DNA of 64,000 nt from RH-AL1 sp965249685 (GTDB lineage: Bacteria; Pseudomonadota; Alphaproteobacteria; Rhizobiales; Beijerinckiaceae), in assembly GCA_965249685.1 (NCBI GenBank), contig CBDFMN010000003.1, positions 1,426,001 to 1,490,000 on the forward strand, written 5' to 3'. A program made the translations under genes and the position numbers. The notes beneath the pieces are model-generated. The model saw only the letters and a program-made list of their open reading frames with translations. It did no database searches and was not told where the DNA came from. Positions 48,771 to 57,411 of the stretch are shown here, piece by piece. Each line of letters opens with the position of its first letter. The first letter of the stretch is position 1.

Positions 48771-49550
48771 TTACGCGAATTGCGCGAAGGTCGTCTTTAG
48801 CGCGCCGATCCCGGCTATCTCCACAACCACCTCGTTCTCGGCCAGCTTCATCGCGCCAACGCCAACGGAGGTGCCGCAACTGATGATGTCGCCCGGCAGC
48901 AGCGTCATATCGTTCGAGATCTTCGATACGAGCTGCGCGGCGGGAAAGACCATGTCGCCGATCGAATAGTGCTGGCGCTCGTCACCGTTGAGGATCGTGC
49001 GCACCCACAGCGTTTTGGGGTCGAGGTCCGTGGCGATGACCGGTCCAAACGGACCAAAGCCATCGAAACCCTTGGCACGAGCCCATTGCGCGAAGGTCGG
49101 GTCGCGGCTGATGATGTCGGCGGCGGTAATATCGTTGACGCAGGTGTAGCCGAAGATGGCGGCTGCGGCCTCCTCCTCCGTCGCGTTGAGGCAGGTCTTG
49201 CCGACGACGATCCCCAGCTCCCCTTCAAAAACCACCTTCCCCGTGTAGGACGTCGGCCGATGGACCGTGGCGTTCGGGTCGGCGAAAGACACCGGATTTT
49301 TCAGCAGGTAGAGTGGTTCCTCCGGGACAGGTGAATTAATTTTTGCCGCGAGCTCATGAAAATTATTCCATAGAGCAACCATCTTGCTGGGTTCGCAAGG
49401 TCGCAGCAAAGCGACCGCGGACAAGGGAATTTTGGTCTTCGTCTCCCCTGGCGCAGAGAACATATCTCCATCGTGGACCGTAATCGTCGCGTCCGACAAA
49501 GTCCCAAAATTTACTATACCGTTATGTTTGAAACGGACCCAGACTGTCAT
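48771..49550 (-). CDS. Fumarylacetoacetate hydrolase family protein
   Basis: FAH-superfamily enzyme of 259 residues, a divalent-metal hydrolase, decarboxylase or isomerase of 2-keto acids. The metal-binding core is VVFEGELGIVVGK (Glu-x-Glu pair), then GYTCVNDITAADI with the Asp ligand, and KGFDGFGPFGPVI. GAGGAAAAG precedes ATG 49550. It is divergent from frc across a 300-base region, so shared regulation is possible. The specific reaction cannot be read from the sequence. Confidence 0.9.
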   Translation of the reverse strand: MTVWVRFKHNGIVNFGTLSDATITVHDGDMFSAPGETKTKIPLSAVALLRPCEPSKMVALWNNFHELAAKINSPVPEEPLYLLKNPVSFADPNATVHRPTSYTGKVVFEGELGIVVGKTCLNATEEEAAAAIFGYTCVNDITAADIISRDPTFAQWARAKGFDGFGPFGPVIATDLDPKTLWVRTILNGDERQHYSIGDMVFPAAQLVSKISNDMTLLPGDIISCGTSVGVGAMKLAENEVVVEIAGIGALKTTFAQFA

Positions 49551-49850
49551 CTTTTCCTCGCTTTGTTGATGAGCGGTTATCTCCGCAAAAGCTTGCCAGG
49601 TCTATGGGCCGGGAGGGCGGTACCACCCGCAAGATCGATTGACAGTGCGATGACCTGCGTGTCACCAAAGTGCATGCCTGTCAGGCGTCTGTCGCGCAGC
49701 TTACGGCAGGGGGCGAGGCGGTCACGCGCCCGGTTCAGAGCTGACGCCGACGCGAACACCTGCCGAACGGGTTCGTCATGACAGCCCGAGAGGCCGGTGG
49801 GGTTCATAGAGCGAGGATGGGCTCGAGAGGGCCTCAAGGGGATTGCGATT
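49551..49850. other. Divergent intergenic region between the FAH gene and frc
   Basis: The 300-base gap holds the promoters of two divergent genes. A TGACAG near 49640 and a CTGTCA near 49679 are inverted but about 33 bases apart, too far for a typical dimeric operator. No ORF or RNA gene is supported. Confidence 0.45.
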
Positions 49851-51128
49851 ATGAATAAGGCGCTTGAGGGTGTCCGTATCCTCGATTTCACGCACGTGCA
49901 GTCGGGCCCGACCTGTACGCAGCTCCTCGCCTGGTTCGGGGCGGACGTCATTAAGGTAGAGCGGCCCGGCGTCGGCGACATCACGCGCGCCCAGCTGCGC
50001 GACATCCCGAAGGTCGACAGCCTCTATTTTACGATGCTGAACGGCAACAAGCGCTCCATCACCCTCGACACCAAGAACCCGACCGGCAAGACCGTACTCG
50101 AGGGACTTATCAAAGCCTGCGACGTGCTCGTCGAAAATTTCGCGCCCGGCGTCCTCGACCGCATGGGCTTTACCTGGGAGCGGATCCACGCGCTGAACCC
50201 GCGCCTGATTGTGGCCTCCATCAAGGGGTTCGGCCCCGGCCCGTACGAGGATTGCAAGGTCTACGAAAACGTGGCGCAATGCGCTGGCGGCTCGGCCTCC
50301 ACGACCGGCTTCGAGGACGGGCCGCCCGTCGTCACCGGGGCGCAGATCGGCGACTCGGGCTCGGGCCTTCATCTCGCGCTCGGTATCGTCACCGCGCTGT
50401 TCCAACGCACCCAGACCGGGCGCGGCCAGCGCGTCAGCGTCTCTATGCAGGACGGCGTGCTGAACCTGTGCCGCGTCAAGCTGCGCGACCAGCAGCGCAT
50501 GGAGCGTGGGCCGATGCGCGAATACCCGCAGTTCGGAGAGGGCAAGCCCTTCGGTGACGCCGTACCCCGCGCCGGGAATGCGTCAGGGGGCGGCCAGCCG
50601 GGCTGGATCCTCAAGTGCAAGGGCTACGAGAGCGATCACAACGCCTATATCTATTTCATCACCCAGGCGCCGGTCTGGACCAGGATCTGCGACGTAATCG
50701 GCAAGCCGGAGTGGAAGACTGACGCCGGCTACGCCACGCCCGAAGCCCGGCTGGATAAGCTGACCTTCATCTTCGACACGATCGAGGGCTGGACCAAGAC
50801 CAAGACAAAGTTCGAGATCATGGCGATTTGCAACCCGCTCGACATTCCCTGCGGACCGATCCTCTCCATGAAAGAATTGGCCGAAGACCAGTCGCTGCGC
50901 GCGACGGGCACAATCGTCGAGGTCGACCATCCCGAGCGCGGCGCCTATCTCACGGTCGGGAACCCGATCAAGCTGTCCGATAGCGCGGTCGAGATCACGC
51001 GCTCTCCCCTTCTCGGCGAACATACGGACGAGATTCTCGCCGACGTGCTGAACCTCGGCGCGAAGGAGATCGCCGCGATCCATGGGTCGGGGGCCCTGGC
51101 GCCGCCGCTGCGGCAAGCGGCGGAATAG
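49851..51128 (+). CDS. frc: Formyl-CoA:oxalate CoA-transferase Frc
   Basis: Class III CoA transferase that moves CoA from formyl-CoA to oxalate, the first step of oxalate breakdown. The 425-residue protein matches Frc length (428). It begins MNKALEGVRILDFTHVQSGP and carries the nucleophile Asp168 in VTGAQIGDSGSG. FAPGVLDRMGFTWE and the glycine loop ASGGGQPGW also fit Frc rather than CaiB. AAGGGGA lies nine bases before ATG 49851. The partner oxalyl-CoA decarboxylase is not in the window. An OFA-type transporter lies 4.5 kb downstream, which supports the pathway. Confidence 0.93.
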   Translation: MNKALEGVRILDFTHVQSGPTCTQLLAWFGADVIKVERPGVGDITRAQLRDIPKVDSLYFTMLNGNKRSITLDTKNPTGKTVLEGLIKACDVLVENFAPGVLDRMGFTWERIHALNPRLIVASIKGFGPGPYEDCKVYENVAQCAGGSASTTGFEDGPPVVTGAQIGDSGSGLHLALGIVTALFQRTQTGRGQRVSVSMQDGVLNLCRVKLRDQQRMERGPMREYPQFGEGKPFGDAVPRAGNASGGGQPGWILKCKGYESDHNAYIYFITQAPVWTRICDVIGKPEWKTDAGYATPEARLDKLTFIFDTIEGWTKTKTKFEIMAICNPLDIPCGPILSMKELAEDQSLRATGTIVEVDHPERGAYLTVGNPIKLSDSAVEITRSPLLGEHTDEILADVLNLGAKEIAAIHGSGALAPPLRQAAE

Positions 51129-51431
51129 GCACGACGGATTCGAGAGCGAGGCTGTCGCTCCGGCGGCCTCGGACCTTAGTTGCAAGTTAGTTGCACGGTG
51201 TCGTAGCAACTACGGCAGCGCCGTGCCGGCACCCGTGAGCCGGGTGCCCTGAGCCGCACGCGGCCGTGCCTGACATAAGCACGGCATTCGCTGTCGAATG
51301 CGTCGAACGCTTCCATCTTAAGCATTAAGATGAACACAACCTTAAGTATATGGATTGCACGCAATTCTTTATAGGAGGTTAGCGTCCGGCGCAGGATCGT
51401 TGCTCATCTCCGTGGCGCCACATGGTGTCGC
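51129..51431. other. Intergenic region after frc with AT-rich promoter-like part
   Basis: The gap of 303 bases has two hairpins at 51188-51248 (listed separately) and an AT-rich section at about 51315-51375, which is the likely promoter of the following outer-membrane protein gene. A good AGGAGG stands near 51374 but no start codon follows at useful distance. The minus-strand 62-codon frame here is not convincing. Confidence 0.5.
51188..51248. terminator. Two adjacent hairpins downstream of frc
   Basis: TAGTTGC (51188-51194) pairs with GCAACTA (51206-51212) across an 11-base loop. GGCACCC (51228-51234) pairs with GGGTGCC (51242-51248) across a seven-base loop. Both stems are perfect. No T-run follows the second, so they may be a terminator of the non-T-run kind or part of a small RNA. 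Read-through control of frc is the simplest view. Confidence 0.5.
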
Positions 51432-52238
51432 GTGCGTCGAACGTGGTGTGTCCTTTCTGTGTTATCGGCCGCTGCCTGCCTCGGCATGGGAGGGGAAGGC
51501 CGCGCCGGCGGCTTCACCCTACCTGAAGGTCAGGGGCAGATCATCGCCGGGGTCGGCTACATCGCGGCGTCGCGCACGTTCAACCGGAGCGGCAAGCCCG
51601 TCGTGGCGCCCGCCTACAACAAGGCCATCCTCGCCGCCTACGTGGAATACGGAGTCACTGACTGGCTGACGGCGATCGCCGCCCCGACGTTGGCGCGCAT
51701 GCGAGCCGGCGCTCCGACCAGGGAGTACATCGGTTCGGACGAGACGGCCTTTGGCGCACGCCTCAGGCTGATGCATACGGAGACGCAAGCCCTGGCTGTC
51801 GAGGCCTTGATCGAGCCGCCGCTCGGAAGCCGGCGCGACCGATTGACGGCGGCAGCGTTCGGCGGACCGAACCAGTGGGCGGCCGACCTGCGCCTGCAAT
51901 ATGCGCAGACGTTCGTCGCCTTCGGCTCTCCAACTTTCGTCACGATCGAGCCCGGCACTCGCCTTCGCGCCGGAAGTTGGCCGAACGAGGCGCGCCTCGA
52001 CCTCACGTTCGGCATCCGGCCTGTGCCGCGCACTCTGCTGCTCCTACAGAGCTTCAACAGCATCGCCCGTAGCGGAGGGCCGCTGATCCCGGGGATGGCC
52101 TACAGCAAGCTGCAGGGCAGCGTCGTCTACGACTTGACCTCGGCCTGGTCGGTCCAGGTCGGGGTTCTGCGGACGATCGCGGGACGCAACGCCGCGCGCG
52201 AGTTCGGCCCATTTGGCACGGTCTGGTACCGCTTCTAG
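51432..52238 (+). CDS. Putative outer-membrane beta-barrel protein
   Basis: Unrecognised exported protein of 268 residues. It has a signal peptide (LSVLSAAACLGMGGEGRAGG) and then alternating amphipathic strands (AAYVEYGVTDWLTAIAAPTL, WAADLRLQYAQTFVAFG, VVYDLTSAWSVQVGVLRTIAG). It ends in an aromatic residue (GTVWYRF), the C-terminal signature of outer-membrane barrels. The only usable in-frame start after the preceding stop is GTG 51432; no Shine-Dalgarno is evident. It may be a porin or transport-type barrel for the nearby oxalate/formate genes, but this is only positional. Confidence 0.75.
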   Translation: MRRTWCVLSVLSAAACLGMGGEGRAGGFTLPEGQGQIIAGVGYIAASRTFNRSGKPVVAPAYNKAILAAYVEYGVTDWLTAIAAPTLARMRAGAPTREYIGSDETAFGARLRLMHTETQALAVEALIEPPLGSRRDRLTAAAFGGPNQWAADLRLQYAQTFVAFGSPTFVTIEPGTRLRAGSWPNEARLDLTFGIRPVPRTLLLLQSFNSIARSGGPLIPGMAYSKLQGSVVYDLTSAWSVQVGVLRTIAGRNAAREFGPFGTVWYRF

Positions 52239-52332
52239 CAGTACCCAACGAAAAATTCGCGGCGCGGCGGCCACGAAAACCGCGATGCCCGGTTACTCCG
52301 AAGAAGTCCTGAAGCCCTACGGAGCAGCGTTC

Positions 52333-52935
52333 ATGATCGGGATTATTCTCGCCGGCGGCCGCGCGAGTCGTATGGGCGGCGGCGACAAGGGTTTGAAAGC
52401 CGTGGCTGGCATGCCGATCCTCGAGGGCGTCATCGCGACCATGCGCCTCCAATGCGACCACCTCGTCTTGAACGCCAACGGCGACGCGGCGCGTTTCGCG
52501 GCCTACGGCCTGCCGGTTGTGGCCGACGACCTGCCCGATAACCCAGGTCCGCTTGCCGGCCTCCTGGCGGGGCTCGATTGGTGCGCGGCCCACCATCCCG
52601 AGCAGCCGTTTGCGGTGACGGCGCCGACCGACACGCCTTTCCTGCCGAAGGATTTCGTGGCGCGGCTGCAGGACGTGAGGATCGAGGACCGCGCAGAGAT
52701 CGTCTGCGCCCGCTCGGGCGGCTCGACTCATCCCGTCGCGGCGCTCTGGTCGGTGTCGCTGCGCCATGACCTGCGCCGGGCTCTGACGGTGGAGGGGTTG
52801 CGCAAGGTCGGCGCCTTCCTGGACCGCCATCCCGTCGCCTATGCGGACTGGCCGGTGCATCCCCACGATCCCTTCTTCAACGCCAACGCACCCGACGACC
52901 TGGCCCAAGCCGAGGCAATCGCCCGAGGGCTCTGA
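52333..52935 (+). CDS. mobA: Molybdenum cofactor guanylyltransferase MobA
   Basis: Transfers GMP to molybdopterin to make the bis-MGD cofactor of formate dehydrogenases and nitrate reductases. The 200-residue protein has the nucleotidyltransferase start MIGIILAGGRASRMGGGDKGL, NPGPLAGLLAGLDW and the Asp-containing VTAPTDTPFLP. The terminal NANAPDDLAQAE is typical. GGAGC lies eight bases before ATG 52333. It is followed at 53667 and 54290 by mobB and moeA, interrupted by a TusA-like gene on the other strand and a broken methyltransferase gene. Confidence 0.94.
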   Translation: MIGIILAGGRASRMGGGDKGLKAVAGMPILEGVIATMRLQCDHLVLNANGDAARFAAYGLPVVADDLPDNPGPLAGLLAGLDWCAAHHPEQPFAVTAPTDTPFLPKDFVARLQDVRIEDRAEIVCARSGGSTHPVAALWSVSLRHDLRRALTVEGLRKVGAFLDRHPVAYADWPVHPHDPFFNANAPDDLAQAEAIARGL

Positions 52936-52963
52936 CGCCGAACTGAGGAAAGTCGCCGTCCCT

Positions 52964-53230
52964 CTACGCGCTCTTGCGCACCAGGAAACGCTGCACGCCG
53001 TCCCTTACGCTTCGCTCTTCAAGCACGTCTCCGGTCTCGCGCAGGAGGTTTGGGATGTCGAGCCCGGCCAGCGGATCGGTCGCCAGAACCAGCATGCGGG
53101 CGCCGGGTGCCATCGCGCGCAGAGCCTTGCGGGTGCGTAGCACCGGCAGCGGGCACCTGAGCCCCCTCAGGTCGACCACCGGCAAGCCAGGCCCGGGCGG
53201 CGGGGCGAAGGATCCCGATTTGGACGCCAT
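52964..53230 (-). CDS. TusA/SirA-family sulfur carrier protein
   Basis: Small protein of 88 residues with the TusA fold. The motif VVDLRGLRCPLPVLRTRKAL carries the sulfur-relay cysteine in the CPxP site. The second half (MLVLATDPLAGLDIPNLLRETGD) is standard. TusA-type proteins pass persulfide sulfur for tRNA thiolation or molybdenum cofactor enzymes. ATG 53230 is chosen; the longer ORF extends over the divergent methyltransferase gene. It sits inside the mobA-mobB-moeA region on the opposite strand, so a role in sulfuration of molybdoenzymes is a reasonable inference. Confidence 0.9.
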   Translation of the reverse strand: MASKSGSFAPPPGPGLPVVDLRGLRCPLPVLRTRKALRAMAPGARMLVLATDPLAGLDIPNLLRETGDVLEERSVRDGVQRFLVRKSA

Positions 53231-53287
53231 GGCTGCGCTGCTATACACCCGGCGCAGTCGGGGCAAGCCCTCCTGGAGAAAACGTCG

Positions 53288-53670
53288 ATGAACCCGTCGC
53301 ATCAGAGCCTCGTTGCCAGCCAGTTCGGCGCCCACGCCGACGCCTATCTGGCGAGCGAGACCCACGCGCGCGGTGCCGACCTTGATTGCCTCGCCGCTCG
53401 CGTTGGAGCGATGCCGCCCGGCCGCGTGCTCGACCTCGGCTGTGGCGGCGGCCACATCGGTTTTACCGTGGCGCCCCTCATTCGGGAGGTCGTCGCCTAC
53501 GACCTATCGCCGGACATGCTGGCGCCCGTCCGCGGCGAAGCGGCGGCCTCGTCAACATCACGGCCTCGGGCGGCGCAGCGGAGGCAATGCCCTTCGACGA
53601 TGCCAGCTTTGCGCTCGAGCCAGACGTCACCTTTACGGTCGACACGATGATGGTGGAGGCGAGCTCCTGA
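53288..53670 (+). pseudogene. Broken class I SAM methyltransferase gene
   Basis: The first 75 codons (ATG 53288) encode a good UbiE-like methyltransferase start: QFGAHADAYLASETHARGADL, then VLDLGCGGGHIGFTVAPLIREVVAYDLSPDML. After about base 53525 the family sequence continues in another frame (GLVNITASGGAAEAMPFDDASFAL). That frame joins abruptly to an apparent C-terminal end (DVTFTVDTMMVEASS) at 53670. The usual 100 or more middle residues are missing. So there is both a frameshift and an internal deletion. The remnant ends in a TGA overlapping the first codon of mobB. A sequencing error could explain the shift but not the deletion. Confidence 0.8.
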
Positions 53671-54206
53671 CCCGTGTCCTTGGCCTGTCCGGCTGGAGCG
53701 GCGCCGGCAAGACGACGCTGCTCACAAAGTTGATCCCGGCGCTGCGGACCCGCGGCGTCAGCGTATCGACGGTCAAGCACGCGCACCATATGTTCGACGT
53801 GGATCGGCCCGGCAAGGACAGTTTCGTCCATCGCGAGGCCGGAGCGCAGGAGGTGCTGATCGCCTCCGCCAACCGCTGGGCGTTGATGCATGAATTGCGG
53901 GGCACGCCCGAACCCGATCTCCGCAGCCTGCTTGGCCATCTTTCAGCGGTGGACCTCGTTCTCGTCGAAGGTTTCAAGCGCGACGGACATCGCAAGCTTG
54001 AAGTGCATCGCGTCGCCAACGGCAAGCCCTTCCTTTATCCGGACGACCCGGATATCGCCGCCGTCGTCAGCGACGCGCCGCCCCTTTTCCTCACCCTGCC
54101 GCACGTCCATCTCGATGCGATCGAGCCGATCGCCGACCTCGTCCTCACCCAGGCGCTGCCGCTGACCGAGACGGTGGAGCGTCTCCGGGCGAGGGCGGCG
54201 CGGTAG
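53667..54206 (+). CDS. mobB: Molybdopterin-guanine dinucleotide biosynthesis protein MobB
   Basis: GTP-binding partner of MobA. The protein (about 179 residues) has the P-loop GLSGWSGAGKTTLLTKLIPAL, STVKHAHHMFDVDRPGKDS with the MobB switch, and DLVLVEGFKRDGHRKLEV. No ATG, GTG or TTG exists at the expected place. The likeliest start is CTG 53667 (LTRVLGLSGWSG), which overlaps the TGA of the broken methyltransferase gene. If translation was once coupled to that gene, its decay may have changed MobB expression. The start is therefore uncertain; the identity is not. Confidence 0.88.
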   Translation: MTRVLGLSGWSGAGKTTLLTKLIPALRTRGVSVSTVKHAHHMFDVDRPGKDSFVHREAGAQEVLIASANRWALMHELRGTPEPDLRSLLGHLSAVDLVLVEGFKRDGHRKLEVHRVANGKPFLYPDDPDIAAVVSDAPPLFLTLPHVHLDAIEPIADLVLTQALPLTETVERLRARAAR

Positions 54207-54289
54207 CGAAGCCCGATGGGTGGATCGACGCGGTTGCCCGCCAACCCATGTGCTAGGAATGCGCGAGGCAAGCGAAAGGGGCAGGTAGC

Positions 54290-55546
54290 GTGGCGCAATT
54301 GAGTGGAGACAGCTTCGCCGCGGGACAGGCGCTGCTGCCGGTCGATGACGCGGTGCGGCTGCTGTTGGCGCGCGTGCCTCCGGTCGAGGAGATCGAGGAG
54401 GTTGCGCTGGAAGAGGCCGACGGTCGTGTGCTGGCGCGAGCGGTGGTGGCACCGCTCGACCTGCCCGGCTTCGACAATTCCGCGGTCGATGGCTACGCCG
54501 TGTGCTTCGACGATCTCCGGCCTTCGGGCGAGACAGTCCTGCCCGTCTCCGGCCGGGTCGCCGCCGGCCACGCGCCCGATCCGAACGGCGCGGAGGCGAG
54601 TGCGGTACGCATCTTCACGGGCGCGCCGATGCCGGCCGCTTGCGACACGGTGTTCATGCAGGAGGATTGCCGGCTCGACGCGGAAGGCCAGGTCGTGTTG
54701 CCGCCGGGCCTTTCGCGCGGTGCGAACGCGCGGCCGCGCGGCGAGGATGTGGCGGCCGGCAGCCTGGCGCTTGCGGCGGGGCTGCGGCTCGCGCCCGAGC
54801 ACGTGGCGTTGGCCGCCGCGCTCGGCATGGCCACTCTACCCCTACGCCGCGCCTTGCGCGTCGCCGTCTTCTCGACGGGCGACGAGATCATGGCACCCGG
54901 CGCACCACCCCGCCCCGCAGGCACCTATGACGCCAACCGCTTCTTCCTGGCTGCGCTGCTTCGGCGCCTGGGCGTGGTGGTCACGGACCTCGGCATCCTT
55001 CCCGACAACGTCGGAGCCATCGACCTGGCGCTGCGCCGCGCCGCGCCCGCGCATGACCTCGTCGTCACCTCCGGCGGCGTCTCGACCGGCGAGGAGGACC
55101 ACGTCAAGGCGGCCGTCGACGCGGCGGGCAGCCTGGTCTTCTGGCGGGTGGGGATCAAACCGGGGCGGCCCGTCGCGCTCGGCATCGTCGACGGCACCCC
55201 CTTCATCGGCCTGCCCGGCAACCCCGTCGCCGTCTTCGTCACCTTTGCCGTCTTAGTCCGCCCTTTGCTCGCCGCACTCGCCGGCGAGGCGTGGACCGCG
55301 CCCACGCCGATCCCGGTCGTCGCCGACTTCAGCTACCGCAAGAAGAAGGGTCGCCGCGAATATGTGCGTGTCAGGCTCGAGCCGGACGCGCGAGGACAGC
55401 TCCGCGCTCGCAAGTTTGGGATTGAGGGCGCGGGTGTCCTTTCGTCGCTGACCGAAACCCACGGCCTCGTCGAATTGGACGAGGAGATCACGGCTGTCGC
55501 CCCCGGCGACCGCGTCGGATTTCTCGGCTACGCCTCACTGCGATGA
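54290..55546 (+). CDS. moeA: Molybdopterin molybdenumtransferase MoeA
   Basis: Inserts molybdate into adenylated molybdopterin. The 418-residue protein has LPGFDNSAVDGYAV, IFTGAPMPAACDTVFMQEDC, the MoaB/MoeA-type VVTSGGVSTGEEDHVK, and WRVGIKPGRPVALG followed by GLPGNPVAVFV. All lie in the correct order for the four MoeA domains. The GTG start at 54290 is preceded by AGGGGCAGG. It lies 83 bases after mobB on the same strand and completes the mobA-mobB-moeA late molybdenum cofactor set. Confidence 0.96.
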   Translation: MAQLSGDSFAAGQALLPVDDAVRLLLARVPPVEEIEEVALEEADGRVLARAVVAPLDLPGFDNSAVDGYAVCFDDLRPSGETVLPVSGRVAAGHAPDPNGAEASAVRIFTGAPMPAACDTVFMQEDCRLDAEGQVVLPPGLSRGANARPRGEDVAAGSLALAAGLRLAPEHVALAAALGMATLPLRRALRVAVFSTGDEIMAPGAPPRPAGTYDANRFFLAALLRRLGVVVTDLGILPDNVGAIDLALRRAAPAHDLVVTSGGVSTGEEDHVKAAVDAAGSLVFWRVGIKPGRPVALGIVDGTPFIGLPGNPVAVFVTFAVLVRPLLAALAGEAWTAPTPIPVVADFSYRKKKGRREYVRVRLEPDARGQLRARKFGIEGAGVLSSLTETHGLVELDEEITAVAPGDRVGFLGYASLR

Positions 55547-55660
55547 AAGGACGTTGGACAAGTAGACGAAAGACTTGGCGGCGATTGAATGCCCCGCTCT
55601 TGAAGCGTCAGGGAACATCCGTCAAAGCATCGTTATAAAAGAATGCGCGGGGAGCATGAG

Positions 55661-57310
55661 ATGACAATAGTGGTTCGTCAGGGACCGGGGCAGCGCGTCG
55701 AAGAGTTCGGCCTGCTCGATCGCGGCCGCACGATCGCCAAGCCCGGGTTCAACCGCTGGTTCGTGCCACCTGCCGCCCTCGCCATCCATCTCTCCATCGG
55801 CATGGCCTATGGCCTCAGCGTGTTCTGGCTGCCGTTGAACAAGGCGATCGGGATCACCAAATCGGCCGCCTGCGCCGATCTCGGCTTCGTCGCTTCGCTG
55901 ACCACCACCACCTGCGACTGGCCGATCAGCAGCCTGCTCCTGACGTTCGAGACGGCGATCGTCTTCCTCGGCATCTCGGCGGCCCTGTTCGGCGGCTGGC
56001 TGGAGCGGGCCGGGCCGCGCAAAGCGGGGCTGGCCGCGACCTTGTGCTGGAGCGGAGGCTTCCTCATCAGCGCCTACGCCATCTACGTCCACCAGCTTTG
56101 GATGCTCTATCTCGGGCTCGGCGTGATCGGCGGCATCGGCCTTGGCCTCGGCTATATCTCACCCGTGTCGACCCTCATCAAATGGTTTCCCGACCGTCGC
56201 GGGATGGCGACGGGCATGGCCATCATGGGGTTCGGCGGCGGCGCGATGATCGGCTCGCCGCTCGCCAACATTCTTATCAATCACTTCAAGACCCCGGACA
56301 GCGTGGGCGTTTGGCAGACGTTCGTCACACTCGGTCTCATCTATCTCGTCGTGATGGCGATCGGCGCGTTCGGCTACCGCGTCCCGCCGGAGGGATGGGC
56401 ACCCGAGGGGTGGGTCGCGAAGGCCCACAAGAGCACGCTCGTGACGTCGGGCAACGTCCATCTGAACGACGCGCACAAGACCATGTCGTTCTGGATGATT
56501 TGGGGCGTCCTCTTCCTCAACGTCTCCGCCGGCATCGCGGTGCTCTCCATGGCCTCGCCCATGCTGCAGGAGATCTTCGCCGGCCGCCTCATCGGCTTGC
56601 CCGACCTCGCCATCGGCCAGCTCGGCGGCGAACAACTGAAGGTCATCGCCGGCATTGCGGCCGGCTTCGTCGGCCTGCTCTCGCTGTTCAACATCGGCGG
56701 CCGGTTCTTTTGGGCCTCGATGTCGGACAAGCTTGGACGCAAGGCCACCTACCTGATCTTCTTCGGTCTGGGCATGGTGCTCTACGCCCTCGCGCCGCCC
56801 TTCGCCCACATGGGGTCGAAGGCGCTGTTCGTGGCCGCCTTCTGCATCATCCTATCCATGTACGGCGGCGGCTTCGCCACGGTGCCCGCCTATCTCGCCG
56901 ATATTTTCGGGACGAAGTTCGTCGGCGCCATCCATGGCCGCCTGCTCACCGCCTGGTCGGCGGCGGGCATCGTGGGTGCCGAAGTCATCGGCCGGGTGCG
57001 TGACGCGCAAATCGCCTCCGGCGTAGCCAAAGCCCAGGTCTACGACCTCACCATGTACATCCTCGTCGGCTTCCTGGCGCTCGGCTTCGTCTGCAACCTG
57101 CTAGTCAAGCCGGTCGCTGCGAAGTGGCTCATGACCGACCGTGCCGCACCGGGGGCGCCAGTCGCTGCGATTGTCCCAACGGGCGCGGCAAGCCATATCG
57201 GCTCCGGCTCCCTCAGCGGTGCGGCGCTCGTCCCTTGGCTGCTGGTAGGCATCCCGATCGCCTGGGGCGTGTACAAGACCCTTGAAGGCGCGGTCAGGAT
57301 CTTCAGCTGA
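55661..57310 (+). CDS. OFA-family MFS transporter (oxalate/formate antiporter type)
   Basis: Inner-membrane major facilitator of 549 residues in the oxalate:formate antiporter family. It has twelve hydrophobic helices plus an extra C-terminal one (ALVPWLLVGIPIAWGVYKTL). Family motifs are GGIGLGLGYISPVSTLIKWFPDRRGMATG after helix four and GRFFWASMSDKLGRKATY after helix eight. ATG 55661 has GGGGAG seven bases upstream and is preferred to ATG 55643. With frc in the same region it probably imports oxalate or a related acid in exchange for formate. The exact substrate is an inference. Confidence 0.92.
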   Translation: MTIVVRQGPGQRVEEFGLLDRGRTIAKPGFNRWFVPPAALAIHLSIGMAYGLSVFWLPLNKAIGITKSAACADLGFVASLTTTTCDWPISSLLLTFETAIVFLGISAALFGGWLERAGPRKAGLAATLCWSGGFLISAYAIYVHQLWMLYLGLGVIGGIGLGLGYISPVSTLIKWFPDRRGMATGMAIMGFGGGAMIGSPLANILINHFKTPDSVGVWQTFVTLGLIYLVVMAIGAFGYRVPPEGWAPEGWVAKAHKSTLVTSGNVHLNDAHKTMSFWMIWGVLFLNVSAGIAVLSMASPMLQEIFAGRLIGLPDLAIGQLGGEQLKVIAGIAAGFVGLLSLFNIGGRFFWASMSDKLGRKATYLIFFGLGMVLYALAPPFAHMGSKALFVAAFCIILSMYGGGFATVPAYLADIFGTKFVGAIHGRLLTAWSAAGIVGAEVIGRVRDAQIASGVAKAQVYDLTMYILVGFLALGFVCNLLVKPVAAKWLMTDRAAPGAPVAAIVPTGAASHIGSGSLSGAALVPWLLVGIPIAWGVYKTLEGAVRIFS

Positions 57311-57411
57311 TCGAGTCTTTCTTCCCTGGGGTCCGGCGAGGACGCGATCCCATCGCCTTGCGGGCGACACGTCAAATCGGCGAAAGGACGGGTACGATGG
57401 GCGGGCGCGGG

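Noticed and set aside
49640..49684. Inverted TGACAG/CTGTCA as a regulator operator
   Set aside because: The half sites are about 33 bases apart, too far for an ordinary dimeric operator.
51176..51364. 62-codon minus-strand frame after frc
   Set aside because: It overlaps two hairpins and a promoter-like region and has no start signal or recognisable composition.
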